36,306 nt of DNA from assembly GCA_009927005.1 (NCBI GenBank), contig RFNV01000221.1, positions 1 through 36,306 on the forward strand, in the 5' to 3' direction. Under the pieces are notes generated by a model, which was not told the DNA's origin, ran no database searches, and was given only the letters and a program-made list of their open reading frames with translations. The translations under genes and the position numbers were made by a program. The stretch comes from Pseudomonadota bacterium (lineage in GTDB: Bacteria; Bdellovibrionota; FAC87; UBA2466). Shown here piece after piece: positions 8,691 to 17,209 of this stretch. The number at the start of each line of letters is the position of its first letter. The stretch's first letter is position 1.

Positions 8691-8724
8691 AGATAATAAA
8701 TATAAGATATTGACTTTATTATCT
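8691..8724. repeat. AT-rich inverted repeat at the end of der
   Basis: AGATAATAAA (8691-8700) and TTTATTATCT (8715-8724) form a perfect 10-bp inverted repeat with a 14-nt loop. It spans the der stop codon (8719-8721) and lies upstream of the YcaO promoter. There is no T-tract after it on the minus strand and no GC in the stem, so it is a poor intrinsic terminator; a protein-binding site is possible. Confidence 0.45.
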
Positions 8725-10002
8725 TTTCTCTTCTCCCGCTCTGAAGCGTAATCGGATAGGCTGACTCTTAAAGCCCAATCGATTCTTGATCTGATTCTCT
8801 AAATAGCGCTGGTAACTTTCTGGTAAGTTTCCTTTGCGGTTCATAAAGAAAATAAACGTCGGCGGACTCGTCCTCACCTGACTTGCATAAAGAATATTAA
8901 AATTTCCATTCCCAGCAGCAGGCGGAGGGTTACGGCTAATAACATCTTTAACAAACCGATTGAGATCCGAAGTTTTGATTCTTTTTTGACCCTGGTCATA
9001 GAGTTTTACTACCCAAGGCATCAAACGATCGACGTTCCACCCAGTCTTGGCGCTTAAAGGCTGAGTCTTGAATTGCTTTAAGTAACGAGCGAAATCTGAA
9101 TCCTTAACAAACTGACGTCGTTGTTCTCCAGAAAGCTTGTCCCAAAAATTTAACAAGATCACCGTGGGTTTCTTTTCTCGCTCGAGAAGAGAGAGAAGAC
9201 GCATGTCTTGGTCGGTAATTGCTTCGCTGCAATTAATGAGCAGAAACACCACGTCTGCTTCTTTCAATGCTCTAGTAGATGCATGAATAGAAAATTGCTC
9301 TAATGACTCTTTTCGACTTCGAGGTCTTCTGATTCCAGCCGTGTCCATCAGACGAACGGTTCTACCGCCGACTTCAATTTCGAAGCTAACAGGATCTCGA
9401 GTGGTATGCGGAGTTGCGCTCACCCGAGAAACTCTCTTGCGACACAGTTTGTTCATGAGAGTTGATTTTCCAGCATTGGGCCTTCCCACGAGAGCCAACT
9501 GAATGGGCTTCTCACTTTCATCATCAACATTCTCAAGAGAAACTCCTGCTTCTCTACAACACCATTCTTTTAGCGCATCCAGCCCTCGTCGATGGGCAGC
9601 TGACACCTCAACGACCGCTTCAATTCCCAGCTCTGCAAAATCCTCACAACGACTTGCATTATCACTTTCACACTTGTTGATAACCAAAAGTGTAGGTTTT
9701 TTAATTTTTGCGATTTCCTGATGAAGCCATTTATCAAAGGGAGTCATCCCCGACTGGGCGTCCACAACAAATAAAAACACATCCGCTGCGTTAATAATCT
9801 CTTTGAGGGCCTCTGCATCCCCCTCATCAAAAATTCCCTGGCTATCGAGTAGCATCAAAGGCGCCCACCGCACTTTTTCACGAACGAGATCCAGCGTCGT
9901 ACCTGGACGGTCCAACACGATAGTTCGACGATAGCCTAACAAAGCATTGTAGAGGCTCGACTTACCAACATTTGGTCTACCGATAAGGGCAAAAGACTTC
10001 AT
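8719..10002 (-). CDS. der: Ribosome-associated GTPase Der (EngA)
   Basis: Der is a tandem-GTPase needed for 50S subunit maturation. The 427-residue protein has two G domains and a C-terminal KH-like domain. Domain 1: P-loop GRPNVGKS (8-15), DRPGTT, G3 DSQG (53-56) and G4 NKCE (109-112). Domain 2: GRPNAGKS (173-180), TPHTTRD, DTAG (220-223) and G4 NFWD (285-288). The second G4 lacks the Lys of NKxD, and the first has Glu for Asp, both unusual. The start at ATG 10002 overlaps the era stop in ATGA and sits directly before the P-loop; a longer in-frame extension to 10083 would lie inside era. Identity is firm. Confidence 0.94.
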   Translation of the reverse strand: MKSFALIGRPNVGKSSLYNALLGYRRTIVLDRPGTTLDLVREKVRWAPLMLLDSQGIFDEGDAEALKEIINAADVFLFVVDAQSGMTPFDKWLHQEIAKIKKPTLLVINKCESDNASRCEDFAELGIEAVVEVSAAHRRGLDALKEWCCREAGVSLENVDDESEKPIQLALVGRPNAGKSTLMNKLCRKRVSRVSATPHTTRDPVSFEIEVGGRTVRLMDTAGIRRPRSRKESLEQFSIHASTRALKEADVVFLLINCSEAITDQDMRLLSLLEREKKPTVILLNFWDKLSGEQRRQFVKDSDFARYLKQFKTQPLSAKTGWNVDRLMPWVVKLYDQGQKRIKTSDLNRFVKDVISRNPPPAAGNGNFNILYASQVRTSPPTFIFFMNRKGNLPESYQRYLENQIKNRLGFKSQPIRLRFRAGEEKR

Positions 10003-10910
10003 TGGTCCAACTCCAAGTAACGATTCACAAACCGAGAATCTTCTTTCCATTTCTTTTGAACTTGCACATGTAGTTTTAAACAAACCTGTTTTCCCAAGAA
10101 AGCTTCCATTTCTTTCCTGGCTTCGATACCAATCTTTTTCAGCATCTCCCCTTTTTTACCTATCAGAATTCCCTTTTTGGAATCTGAGTCGACATGAATT
10201 TTCGCTAAAATCGTCGGCATTCGAGCCCCTTCAGATTCTTCGATCTCAATCCATGATGAATAGGGCACTTCTTCGTGAGTTGCTTGATAAATTTTTTCCC
10301 GGACGAATTCTGCAAGGTGAAACTGGGGGTTTCTATCACTAATAGCAGTTCGAGGGTAAAGCTCATTTCCCTCAGGCAACACTTGATTAGCAATTTGAAC
10401 CAGTCGATCCATTCCATTTCCCTTTTTTGCAGAGACCGGAATAATTTCTTTAAAAAGCCCCAACTCCCAAAGAGATTGGATTAGAGGCAGAAGTTGAGTC
10501 TTTTCAACTTTGTCGACTTTATTGAGAACACAAAAGCTAAGGTCAGCTTTTTTTAACTGGCTGATTTTAGTTTTTAGCTTGATTACTTGTTGAAACACTC
10601 TTGGGTTTGAAGCATCAAAAACCCACATGACGGCATCACATCCCGCCGCTTTTTGATCGGCAACATCATTCAGTAACCGAGCTACTCTATCAGGATGTCT
10701 TTGGTATCCCGGTGTATCCGTGAAAACGATTTGCCCAGAATCTAAATTTAAAATCCCGCTCACCCCATGGTAGGTGGTCTGGACCTTTTGAGAAACAATA
10801 CTTATTTTTCTGCCCACAAGAGCATTCAACAAAGTAGATTTCCCAGAATTGGTCGGCCCTACGATTCCCATAAAACCGCTGACTCTTTTTTTGTCTATTT
10901 TAGAACTCAT
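9999..10910 (-). CDS. era: GTPase Era
   Basis: Era binds the 3' end of 16S rRNA during 30S assembly. The 303-residue protein has an N-terminal G domain (GPTNSGKS, DTPG, NKVD) and a C-terminal KH RNA-binding domain whose GILIGKKGEMLKKIG is the GxxG loop region. It starts at ATG 10910, overlapping the rnc stop in ATGA, and overlaps der by 4 nt at its end. rnc-era is a widely conserved pair; the further addition of der makes a compact ribosome-biogenesis operon. Confidence 0.95.
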   Translation of the reverse strand: MSSKIDKKRVSGFMGIVGPTNSGKSTLLNALVGRKISIVSQKVQTTYHGVSGILNLDSGQIVFTDTPGYQRHPDRVARLLNDVADQKAAGCDAVMWVFDASNPRVFQQVIKLKTKISQLKKADLSFCVLNKVDKVEKTQLLPLIQSLWELGLFKEIIPVSAKKGNGMDRLVQIANQVLPEGNELYPRTAISDRNPQFHLAEFVREKIYQATHEEVPYSSWIEIEESEGARMPTILAKIHVDSDSKKGILIGKKGEMLKKIGIEARKEMEAFLGKQVCLKLHVQVQKKWKEDSRFVNRYLELDQ

Positions 10911-11641
10911 AATCCGTATGTCTCCAAAGCACTCTGAGCAGCACGTTGCTCAGCTTCTTTCTTGCTTCGCCCTTCTCCCTGAGCGACTACCTGACCGGCT
11001 ATTTCAATTTCTACTCTAAAATTTTTTTCATGCTCTAATCCCCAGACATCAACTACACGATAAAGGGGAGTGGTGCCATTTCTTGATTGTGTAACTTCTT
11101 GAAGAAAGGTCTTTTGATCTAACTCTTTTCGATAAGTCACATCATCGACTGAAAGTGAATCGAGAGACCTTTTATAAACGTTCAATAAAAATTTGCGAGC
11201 TTTCTCAAGCCCCCCATCCAAATAAAGGGCTCCGACGACGGACTCAAACACTCCGGCTAAGATACTTTTCTTGTCGGCTCCACCACTTCGTTCCTCGCCC
11301 TTACCCAAAAGTATCCAAGACCCCATCCCGGTTTCTTTTGATAAATCCGCTAAACTTTTTCTGCTAACTAACTGGCTTCTCCATCGAGAAAGCTGCCCCT
11401 CAGGGGAATTGGGGAACAAACACCAAAGTCTTTCGCCTATCACAAGGCCGATTACCGCATCACCGAGAAACTCTAGCCGTTCGTTATCCGTATTAATTCC
11501 CTGTTCATTTCTAAAAGAAGAGTGCGTTAAAGCTTCAATCAATAAAGCTTTGTTAGAAAAACCGTGCTCCAGCTTGTCCTCAACCTGGAGTAGGCGCTCC
11601 TTGAGAGCATCTAGCTTATTTTGGTCACTAACAGAACCCAG
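10907..11641 (-). CDS. rnc: Ribonuclease III, with a probable non-canonical start
   Basis: RNase III cleaves double-stranded RNA, including rRNA precursors. The catalytic domain has ALTHSSF, NERLEFLGDAVIG and FESVVGALYLDGG; the C-terminus is a dsRNA-binding domain ending in EGRSKKEAEQRAAQSAL. The only ordinary start codon in frame is TTG 11542, which falls inside the conserved N-terminal helix (212 codons). Homology-like sequence (LKERLLQVEDKLEHGFSNKALL) continues upstream without any ATG, GTG or TTG before a stop near 11705. I place the start at CTG 11641, which has GAGG 5 nt upstream and gives about 244 residues, the family's usual size. A base error or shift is the alternative. Overlaps era by 4 nt. 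Confidence 0.85.
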   Translation of the reverse strand: MGSVSDQNKLDALKERLLQVEDKLEHGFSNKALLIEALTHSSFRNEQGINTDNERLEFLGDAVIGLVIGERLWCLFPNSPEGQLSRWRSQLVSRKSLADLSKETGMGSWILLGKGEERSGGADKKSILAGVFESVVGALYLDGGLEKARKFLLNVYKRSLDSLSVDDVTYRKELDQKTFLQEVTQSRNGTTPLYRVVDVWGLEHEKNFRVEIEIAGQVVAQGEGRSKKEAEQRAAQSALETYGL

Positions 11642-11831
11642 AGGAACCTCATTGTTGCTGACCCCTGGATTATCTGGGATTTTGTAAAAAGCCCGGATAA
11701 TTCAATGGTCAAATCTCTTAAGGGTGCTCTTCTAGCAAAATCGACGAGCGAACTCAAGAGGTTGGCTATTTTTTTAAATGATTTCAATAAGATGCCTTTC
11801 ATTTAAAAAGCTCTTGTTTAGGGCGTTCTCG

Positions 11832-11861
11832 TTGACACTGGTATAGGCTCAGAGCTACTGT
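11832..11861 (+). promoter_or_regulatory. Possible promoter for the M20-astA-ruvX-mltG operon
   Basis: TTGACA (11832-11837) is a perfect -35 hexamer; TACTGT (11856-11861) follows after 18 nt as a moderate -10. The M20 peptidase ATG lies 33 nt further on, after an AAGGA site. The divergent interval 11642-11894 must also hold the rnc-era-der promoter; on the minus strand TTGACC near 11711 is the best -35 there, but I see no convincing -10 at normal spacing. The rest of this interval shows nothing else I can support. Confidence 0.45.
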
Positions 11862-11894
11862 TTTGATGCTTTAAAAACGACCACAAGGACCTAA

Positions 11895-13190
11895 ATGAAG
11901 CTTCCACCAATCGAGTGGATCGAGAAAATGATCCGCATCAACTCGACTACTTATCAAAGCAATGAGGAATTGGTCCGCTTTCTTGTGCCCTTACTGACAG
12001 AGACGGGTTTGAAAGTAGAAGAACAGGTTGTCATCGAAAATGGGGTCCGTTTTAAAAATCTCATTGCCTATACCCACACCTTGGACACTCCAGATCTGTT
12101 AGTGTTCAACACCCATTTAGATACCGTGGACCCCGGCGATCATGGTCAATGGACAAAGACGCAAGGAAACCCTTTTCAAGCGACCCGACTCAGAGATCGA
12201 ATTTATGGCTTAGGGACTGCCGATGTGAAATTAGACTTTTTGTGTAAAATCTGGGCAGCCCGCCTTGCCAAGCCGTGGAAACGGCCTTTTGCTCTAGTAG
12301 GAACCTATGGCGAAGAGAGGGGACTCATTGGAATTCAGGAGCTTTTTAAACTGAAAAAGTTTAAACCCCGCTATGCTTTAGTGGGTGAGCCCTCAAATCT
12401 CGAATTGATCTATGCTCACAAAGGACACTTAATTTTTACCGTAGCTGTCCCTCTCCTCGTGGATGCCAAAGAAACCCAAGTATCAAAAAAGAAATGGAAG
12501 GGGGTTTCGGCCCATAGCTCAACTCCGGATTTAGGAGACAACGCTCTTTTGAAAGGGTTAACGGACATTTTCAAACGTGGCTATGGAATTACTCATCTCT
12601 CTGCTGGAACTAACTTCAACAAAATCCCAGATAGTTGTGAGGCCTTGCTGGTTGCAGACCAAAATGAAACTACCCGAATGATATTTAAGCTGATTCAATT
12701 TTTGGAGGATTTACGGCATGACTTTAAATCTAGAAAAGATCCCCGGTTTTCACCCTCGACTTCTTGCCTCAGTCTCAATCAGGCCATCACGCACTCCGAT
12801 CATATTGAGTTTGTGTTTGATATTCGCACTTTGCCCGATGTGAATCATGAACGGTTAGAAAAGAAAGTCCGTGACGGGATAGCAAAGTTTGGCGCCGAAG
12901 TGACCCAAGTCACCTCGGACGCTTCTCTTCGCGGCCAAAAGAACAGTCGTTTTTTAGTTCAGGCCTCCCGAGCGCTTAAGGCCTGCGGAGTGAAGCCAGT
13001 TCTCAAGACAAAAGCAACTTCCACTGAAGCAGCTATTTACCAGTCTCACGGTGCGAGTGCGATAGTGTTTGGTCCTGGGATTAGCGTTGGAAATGCTCAT
13101 CGCCCAAATGAATATAATTCATTTAAGCAAATGGAAGTTGCCACACGCTTTTATACTCAGTTTTTAAAAACGCCTTGGGTGGAAGCATGA
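11895..13190 (+). CDS. M20-family metallopeptidase / amidohydrolase (ArgE/DapE-like)
   Basis: A 431-residue di-zinc hydrolase. Visible metal and catalytic positions: FNTHLDTVDPGD (first His and the Asp after it), GLGTADVKLDF (bridging Asp), YGEERG (general-base Glu pair), VGEPSNL, and a C-terminal NAHRPNEY His. M20 members remove N-acyl groups such as acetyl or succinyl from amino acids (ArgE, DapE). Because it is immediately followed, with ATGA overlap, by an AstA-like succinyltransferase and an AstD-like protein, an N-succinyl amino acid is a likely substrate, possibly replacing the missing AstE; this is inference. ATG 11895 has AAGGA about 5 nt upstream. No signal peptide, so cytoplasmic. 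Confidence 0.85.
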   Translation: MKLPPIEWIEKMIRINSTTYQSNEELVRFLVPLLTETGLKVEEQVVIENGVRFKNLIAYTHTLDTPDLLVFNTHLDTVDPGDHGQWTKTQGNPFQATRLRDRIYGLGTADVKLDFLCKIWAARLAKPWKRPFALVGTYGEERGLIGIQELFKLKKFKPRYALVGEPSNLELIYAHKGHLIFTVAVPLLVDAKETQVSKKKWKGVSAHSSTPDLGDNALLKGLTDIFKRGYGITHLSAGTNFNKIPDSCEALLVADQNETTRMIFKLIQFLEDLRHDFKSRKDPRFSPSTSCLSLNQAITHSDHIEFVFDIRTLPDVNHERLEKKVRDGIAKFGAEVTQVTSDASLRGQKNSRFLVQASRALKACGVKPVLKTKATSTEAAIYQSHGASAIVFGPGISVGNAHRPNEYNSFKQMEVATRFYTQFLKTPWVEA

Positions 13191-14221
13191 TTGAGTCCGA
13201 CTTTCTCATTCGAAGTGTTAGAGAATCCGATCTGGAAGACCTCGAACGCTTGAGTGAACTCGTCTATTTTATCAACTTGCCCAGTAATCGTGATCTTTTG
13301 AAGGAAAAGATTCGTAAGTCGGTCGATTCTTTTAGTGGTCAAATTCAAGATAAATTTGAGCGGGAATATATTTTTGTTCTAGTGGATCAGAAACAGTCAC
13401 GGGTAATTGGGACATCCATGATTATTGCTCGACATGGCAGTCCAGATATTCCTCACATGTATTTTGAACTCAAGGAAAAGCAAAAATACAGCGAGACCAT
13501 TCATGCTGGATTTATTCACAAAGTTCTCAGCCTCAAGTTTGATTCGGATGGCCCAACAGAAATCGGGGGTTTGGTGATCGATCCGAGCTACCGTGGTCAC
13601 AAGCTCAAATTAGGTAGAATTCTTTCTTTCTGTCGTTTCTCATTTATGAAAATGAAGCGCCGATGGTTCAAGGATCGCGTCTTGTCGGAGCTGATGCCCC
13701 CCTTGTCCGAAAATGGCGAAAGCTTGCTTTGGGAAGCTCTTGGGAGACGATTCACAAATCTCTCCTATCAAGATGCCGACCTTCTCTCACGCAAAAACAA
13801 AGAGTTTATTACTTCTCTCTTTCCCAAAGGTGACATTTACACTGTTCTTTTGTCAGGTGAAGCTAGGGATGCTATCGGCAAAGTAGGGCCCGACACAGAA
13901 CCCGTAAAGCACATGCTCGAAAAAATTGGTTTTAAATGGCGCGAGCACATTGACCCCTTCGATGGGGGGCCGCACTACTGGGCAGATACCGATAAGATTT
14001 CTCTGGTTACCCAAACTAAAAAATTCCATGCTCATCGGGATCCTCTCAAAGGCAGAGCGAGCGCGAGGGCACTCGTTAGTATTTTCAAAGATGGCGAGTA
14101 CCGTTGTATGCAATCTCCCTTTGAAGTTACCCGAGGCAAGGTACAATTACCTAAAGCAGTTCTAGAACTCATGGAATTAAATGGAGGCGAAGAGGTTTTT
14201 CTTCTTCCTATGGAATCATGA
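13187..14221 (+). CDS. astA: Arginine N-succinyltransferase-like (AstA family)
   Basis: AstA transfers succinyl from succinyl-CoA to the alpha-amine of arginine, the first step of the ammonia-producing arginine catabolic (AST) pathway. The 344-residue sequence follows AstA along its length: N-terminal LIRSVRESDLEDLERL, then INLPSNRDLLKEKI, a central GGLVIDPSYRGHKLK acyl-CoA-binding strand, LGRRFTNLSYQDAD, GDIYTVLLSGEARDAIG, and DPFDGGPHYWAD. The ATG at 13187 overlaps the M20 stop in ATGA. AstB and AstC are not in the window, so either the rest of the pathway is elsewhere or the enzyme acts on another amine. Family assignment firm, substrate inferred. Confidence 0.85.
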   Translation: MIESDFLIRSVRESDLEDLERLSELVYFINLPSNRDLLKEKIRKSVDSFSGQIQDKFEREYIFVLVDQKQSRVIGTSMIIARHGSPDIPHMYFELKEKQKYSETIHAGFIHKVLSLKFDSDGPTEIGGLVIDPSYRGHKLKLGRILSFCRFSFMKMKRRWFKDRVLSELMPPLSENGESLLWEALGRRFTNLSYQDADLLSRKNKEFITSLFPKGDIYTVLLSGEARDAIGKVGPDTEPVKHMLEKIGFKWREHIDPFDGGPHYWADTDKISLVTQTKKFHAHRDPLKGRASARALVSIFKDGEYRCMQSPFEVTRGKVQLPKAVLELMELNGGEEVFLLPMES

Positions 14222-15738
14222 CCACTCAAAGAAGTTACTTGGGAAATTATATTGGGGGCCACTTCGTTAAGGCCACTGATCCAAATGGGGTTCTTTTGAG
14301 TCGGAACCCTGGCAATCTTGATGAAAAAGCAGTTGAATTTCCCTTTGCAAATAGCCATGTGGATGATGCGATCCAGGCAGCTAAGAGAAGCTTGCCTATT
14401 TGGCGAAGACTCACGGCCAGCGAACGATTTTCCCATTTAAAGCGCTATCGGGAAATTTTATCTCAACGCTCGGAGCACCTCGCCGTCTTAGATAGCTTTG
14501 AAATTGGCAAGCCGCTTTGGGAATCTCGATTGGAAATTGCCGACTCCCTTCGCGTGATTGACCATTTTTTACAACTGGGCAGTCAGACGACCCTTGAGAC
14601 TAAGGTTCCAGAAGCTAAACCAGGACTTGATGGAATGGTGAGACACCACCCCATCGGAGTCATTGCAGTGGTCTCTCAATCTGTGATGCCTATGGTGTCT
14701 ATTCACCACCACTTTATTCCAGCGCTGTTGAATGGAAACACGGTGGTAGTTAAAACAACCAAATTTGCTCCAGCTCTTGGTCAAGCAATTGCAGAATGTG
14801 CGCATGAAGCAGGTCTACCAGCCGGTTCTTTTAACTTTTTACAGGGAGATGGTGATATTGCCCGTCGGCTCACGGGCCATCCCGAAGTGGATGGAGTCTT
14901 CTTCACCGGCACCCCCGAAACAACGATTGCGATCAAGAAGCAACTTTTAAACGACTATTGGAAAATTCAGGTCATTCAAAGCGGTGGTAAGAACGCGTCT
15001 ATTGTGTGGGATGATTGCAATTATGATCTTACTTTAAAATCATTGCTCCTTTCGGCTTTCTCGGCATCGGGACAACGCTATACCAGCACTAGCCGAATCA
15101 TTGTTCATAAAAAGCTTTATGAAAAACTGCTAAAAGATTTTCATGCCCTATGTAAGAAAATCCCGATCGGATATGGCCTCGCTTCTGCATCGCCAACTCC
15201 TTTGATGGGGCCGTTGGTGAGCGAACGCTTGGTGGAGGATTATCTCCGGTATCAAGGAATTGCAGTAAGAGAAGGCTGCGAAGAAATTATGCGGGGAAAG
15301 CCCCTTGAGAGAAATCCCAAGGGATATTATGTATCCCCATCCATTTACGCTATTTCCAAAGCGGACCCGAAAAGCGTCTACCAAAACTCCGAATTTTTTG
15401 GGCCCCAGGTCGCATTTTATCCAGTCTCGGATCTTGATGAGGCAATTGAGATCACAAATCAAACGCAGTTTGGGTTGGTTGCCTCTTTGTTTTCTTCCAA
15501 CTTAAAACATTTCGATTATTTTTCTGTTGAGGCAAAAGTAGGCCTTTGTCATTGGAATCTCCCAACGACTCAGGTCAGTTATAAATTACCCTTTGTCGGA
15601 CTACGAAAAAGTGGAAATATGCGTCCGATGGGTTCATTTGCGGGGTACCAGTGCACTTATCCAGTGAGTAGCTTGGTGCTTCCTCCCGAATCAGTAGAAA
15701 CGTTTAAATTTCCCCAAGCGCTTACAGATTGGTTATGA
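14218..15738 (+). CDS. AstD-like aldehyde dehydrogenase homologue lacking catalytic residues
   Basis: Overall this matches succinylglutamate-semialdehyde dehydrogenase (AstD) from the YIGGHF start to the C-terminal LRKSGNMRPMGSFAGY. Yet the active site is gone: the nucleophile Cys of GQxC is Tyr288 (SGQRYTS), the general-base Glu of LELGG is Gln254 (IQSGG), and the oxyanion Asn of YNFP is Val156 (SVMP). The NAD-binding KPSE is also changed to KTTK (179-182). Length (506) and frame are intact, so it is a conserved-fold pseudoenzyme rather than a decaying gene. It overlaps astA and ruvX by 4 nt each. A scaffolding, binding or regulatory role with AstA is possible; dehydrogenase activity is unlikely. 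Confidence 0.85.
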   Translation: MTTQRSYLGNYIGGHFVKATDPNGVLLSRNPGNLDEKAVEFPFANSHVDDAIQAAKRSLPIWRRLTASERFSHLKRYREILSQRSEHLAVLDSFEIGKPLWESRLEIADSLRVIDHFLQLGSQTTLETKVPEAKPGLDGMVRHHPIGVIAVVSQSVMPMVSIHHHFIPALLNGNTVVVKTTKFAPALGQAIAECAHEAGLPAGSFNFLQGDGDIARRLTGHPEVDGVFFTGTPETTIAIKKQLLNDYWKIQVIQSGGKNASIVWDDCNYDLTLKSLLLSAFSASGQRYTSTSRIIVHKKLYEKLLKDFHALCKKIPIGYGLASASPTPLMGPLVSERLVEDYLRYQGIAVREGCEEIMRGKPLERNPKGYYVSPSIYAISKADPKSVYQNSEFFGPQVAFYPVSDLDEAIEITNQTQFGLVASLFSSNLKHFDYFSVEAKVGLCHWNLPTTQVSYKLPFVGLRKSGNMRPMGSFAGYQCTYPVSSLVLPPESVETFKFPQALTDWL

Positions 15739-16199
15739 CAGACTCTCCGACAAGAATCATGGCTCTTGATATTGGCTCTAAACGCACGGGCGTAGCTCTT
15801 TCGGATGAGACACGCCTCTTTGCAAGTCCCCTCTTAACCCTTGAAGAGACTCAGATCAAACCCTGGTTAGTAAAAGTTCAAAAGCTGGTGGAAGAACATG
15901 AAGTCGCAGAAGTTCTGGTCGGACTGCCTCTAAATCAGTTCGGCGAAGAGGGAAAAGATGCTTTGAACATTAGAAGGTATATTGCAGCGTTACAAGAAGG
16001 CCTTAAGATCCCTGTGATAGAATGGGACGAACGTTTTACGACTGTACAAGCGGAGCGCACGCTGATCGACGCGGATCTTTCACGAAAGAACAGAAAAAAA
16101 GTGATCGACCAGATAGCCGCCTGTATTATGCTTCAGGGTTACTTAGATAGTTTAAAGTTCAATCAAAATCTGGAAACATCCTCGTGGGACGACGACTAA
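15735..16199 (+). CDS. ruvX: Putative pre-16S rRNA nuclease RuvX (YqgF)
   Basis: A 154-residue RNase H-fold protein of the YqgF family, involved in 16S rRNA 5'-end maturation. Motifs: MALDIGSKRTGVALSD with the first catalytic Asp, VLVGLPLN, and EWDERFTTVQAE, followed by a C-terminal DQIAACIMLQGYL helix. The ATG overlaps the preceding stop in ATGA. In many bacteria ruvX neighbours mltG, as here, where mltG begins 16 nt before its end. Confidence 0.93.
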   Translation: MTDSPTRIMALDIGSKRTGVALSDETRLFASPLLTLEETQIKPWLVKVQKLVEEHEVAEVLVGLPLNQFGEEGKDALNIRRYIAALQEGLKIPVIEWDERFTTVQAERTLIDADLSRKNRKKVIDQIAACIMLQGYLDSLKFNQNLETSSWDDD

Positions 16200-17200
16200 A
16201 CACACATGGTTCTTTAAAATCTACTCTGGCTGTGATCACCTTAATGGGTGGATTAGCTTGCCTCGGTTTACTTCTTTTTCTTCTAAAGGGAAGCCCCGGT
16301 TCTGAAACTAAAGATGTACTCATCCCCAGGGGATTATCGCTCAAAGCCGTTTCAGAACTCTTAGCCAAAGAAGGGGTTGTCCAACATCCTGTTGTTTTTC
16401 AAAACCTGCTGCGCTTCACTCGAGGAAATAAAAAAGTAAGAGCGGGTGAATTTCGCTTCCGCGTGGGAGCTAATTTATTAAATGCACTCAGAGTGCTTTA
16501 TCAATCGGAACCGATTACTCATTCCATTACTGTGCCGGAGGGCTGGAATGTTAGACAAATAGCGGCACTGGTTCAAGAGAAAGGACTGGGCAAGTCCGAG
16601 CGATTCGTTCAGTTGGCGCTTTCTCCTAATACCCCAAAGAAATATCAACTTTTAACTCCCCACCTTGAGGGTTTTCTCTACCCAGACACTTATCTTTTTT
16701 CGCGGGTAGATGGAGAAGAAAAAATACTAGAAACCATGGTGAACCGTTTCTTTCAGGAATATAACTCACGCTTTAAAAGTAGGATCCCTGCTTCGGGAAT
16801 GACCTTAGAAAAAGTAGTTACTTTGGCGTCTATTGTAGAAAAAGAAACGGGTAAGCCTGAGGAACGACCAAAGATTGCCTCGGTTTTCTTTAACCGTTTA
16901 AAAAAAGGAATGCGACTACAGAGTGATCCGACGACGATTTATGGGATTGAGAACTTTAACGGCAATATCACCAAAGCCGATCTGCAGCGGTGGACTCCGT
17001 ATAACACTTATACGATTCCCGGCCTGCCCCCTGGACCCATCGCGAGTCCGGGAGGTGATGCGATTGAGGCAGTTTTAAAACCGGATTCCAGTGAGTTTCT
17101 TTACTTCGTAAGCGACAATAACGGATCTCACTTTTTTACAAAAACCTATAAAGACCATTTACGTTTAGTCCGTGACTACCAGATTCGCCGCAAAAAATAG
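16184..17200 (+). CDS. mltG: Endolytic murein transglycosylase MltG
   Basis: MltG cuts nascent glycan strands in the inner-membrane-facing periplasm and helps set glycan length. The 338-residue protein has a short basic N-terminus, one membrane anchor (about residues 15-34), a LysM-like region, and the catalytic domain: LEGFLYPDTY, SIVEKETGKPEER with the catalytic Glu, FFNRLKKGMRLQSDPT and GLPPGPIASPG. The GTG start at 16184 overlaps ruvX by 16 nt; the ribosome site (GGAA 10 nt upstream) is weak. No other in-frame start would keep the membrane anchor as well. Confidence 0.94.
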   Translation: MGRRLNTHGSLKSTLAVITLMGGLACLGLLLFLLKGSPGSETKDVLIPRGLSLKAVSELLAKEGVVQHPVVFQNLLRFTRGNKKVRAGEFRFRVGANLLNALRVLYQSEPITHSITVPEGWNVRQIAALVQEKGLGKSERFVQLALSPNTPKKYQLLTPHLEGFLYPDTYLFSRVDGEEKILETMVNRFFQEYNSRFKSRIPASGMTLEKVVTLASIVEKETGKPEERPKIASVFFNRLKKGMRLQSDPTTIYGIENFNGNITKADLQRWTPYNTYTIPGLPPGPIASPGGDAIEAVLKPDSSEFLYFVSDNNGSHFFTKTYKDHLRLVRDYQIRRKK

Positions 17201-17209
17201 GAGAAACCG

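Noticed and set aside
8691-8724. AT-rich 10-bp inverted repeat as a terminator of der
   Set aside because: The stem has almost no GC and no T-tract follows on the minus strand, so it is listed as a repeat only.
10003-10083. 27-codon N-terminal extension of der
   Set aside because: It lies inside era in another frame; ATG 10002 overlaps the era stop in ATGA and puts the P-loop at the usual position.
11611-11802. A 63-codon minus-strand open frame upstream of rnc, MKGILLKSFKK...
   Set aside because: No clear ribosome site and no recognisable composition; it ends inside the rnc N-terminal region. It is noted only because its internal ATG at 11652 may relate to the rnc start problem.
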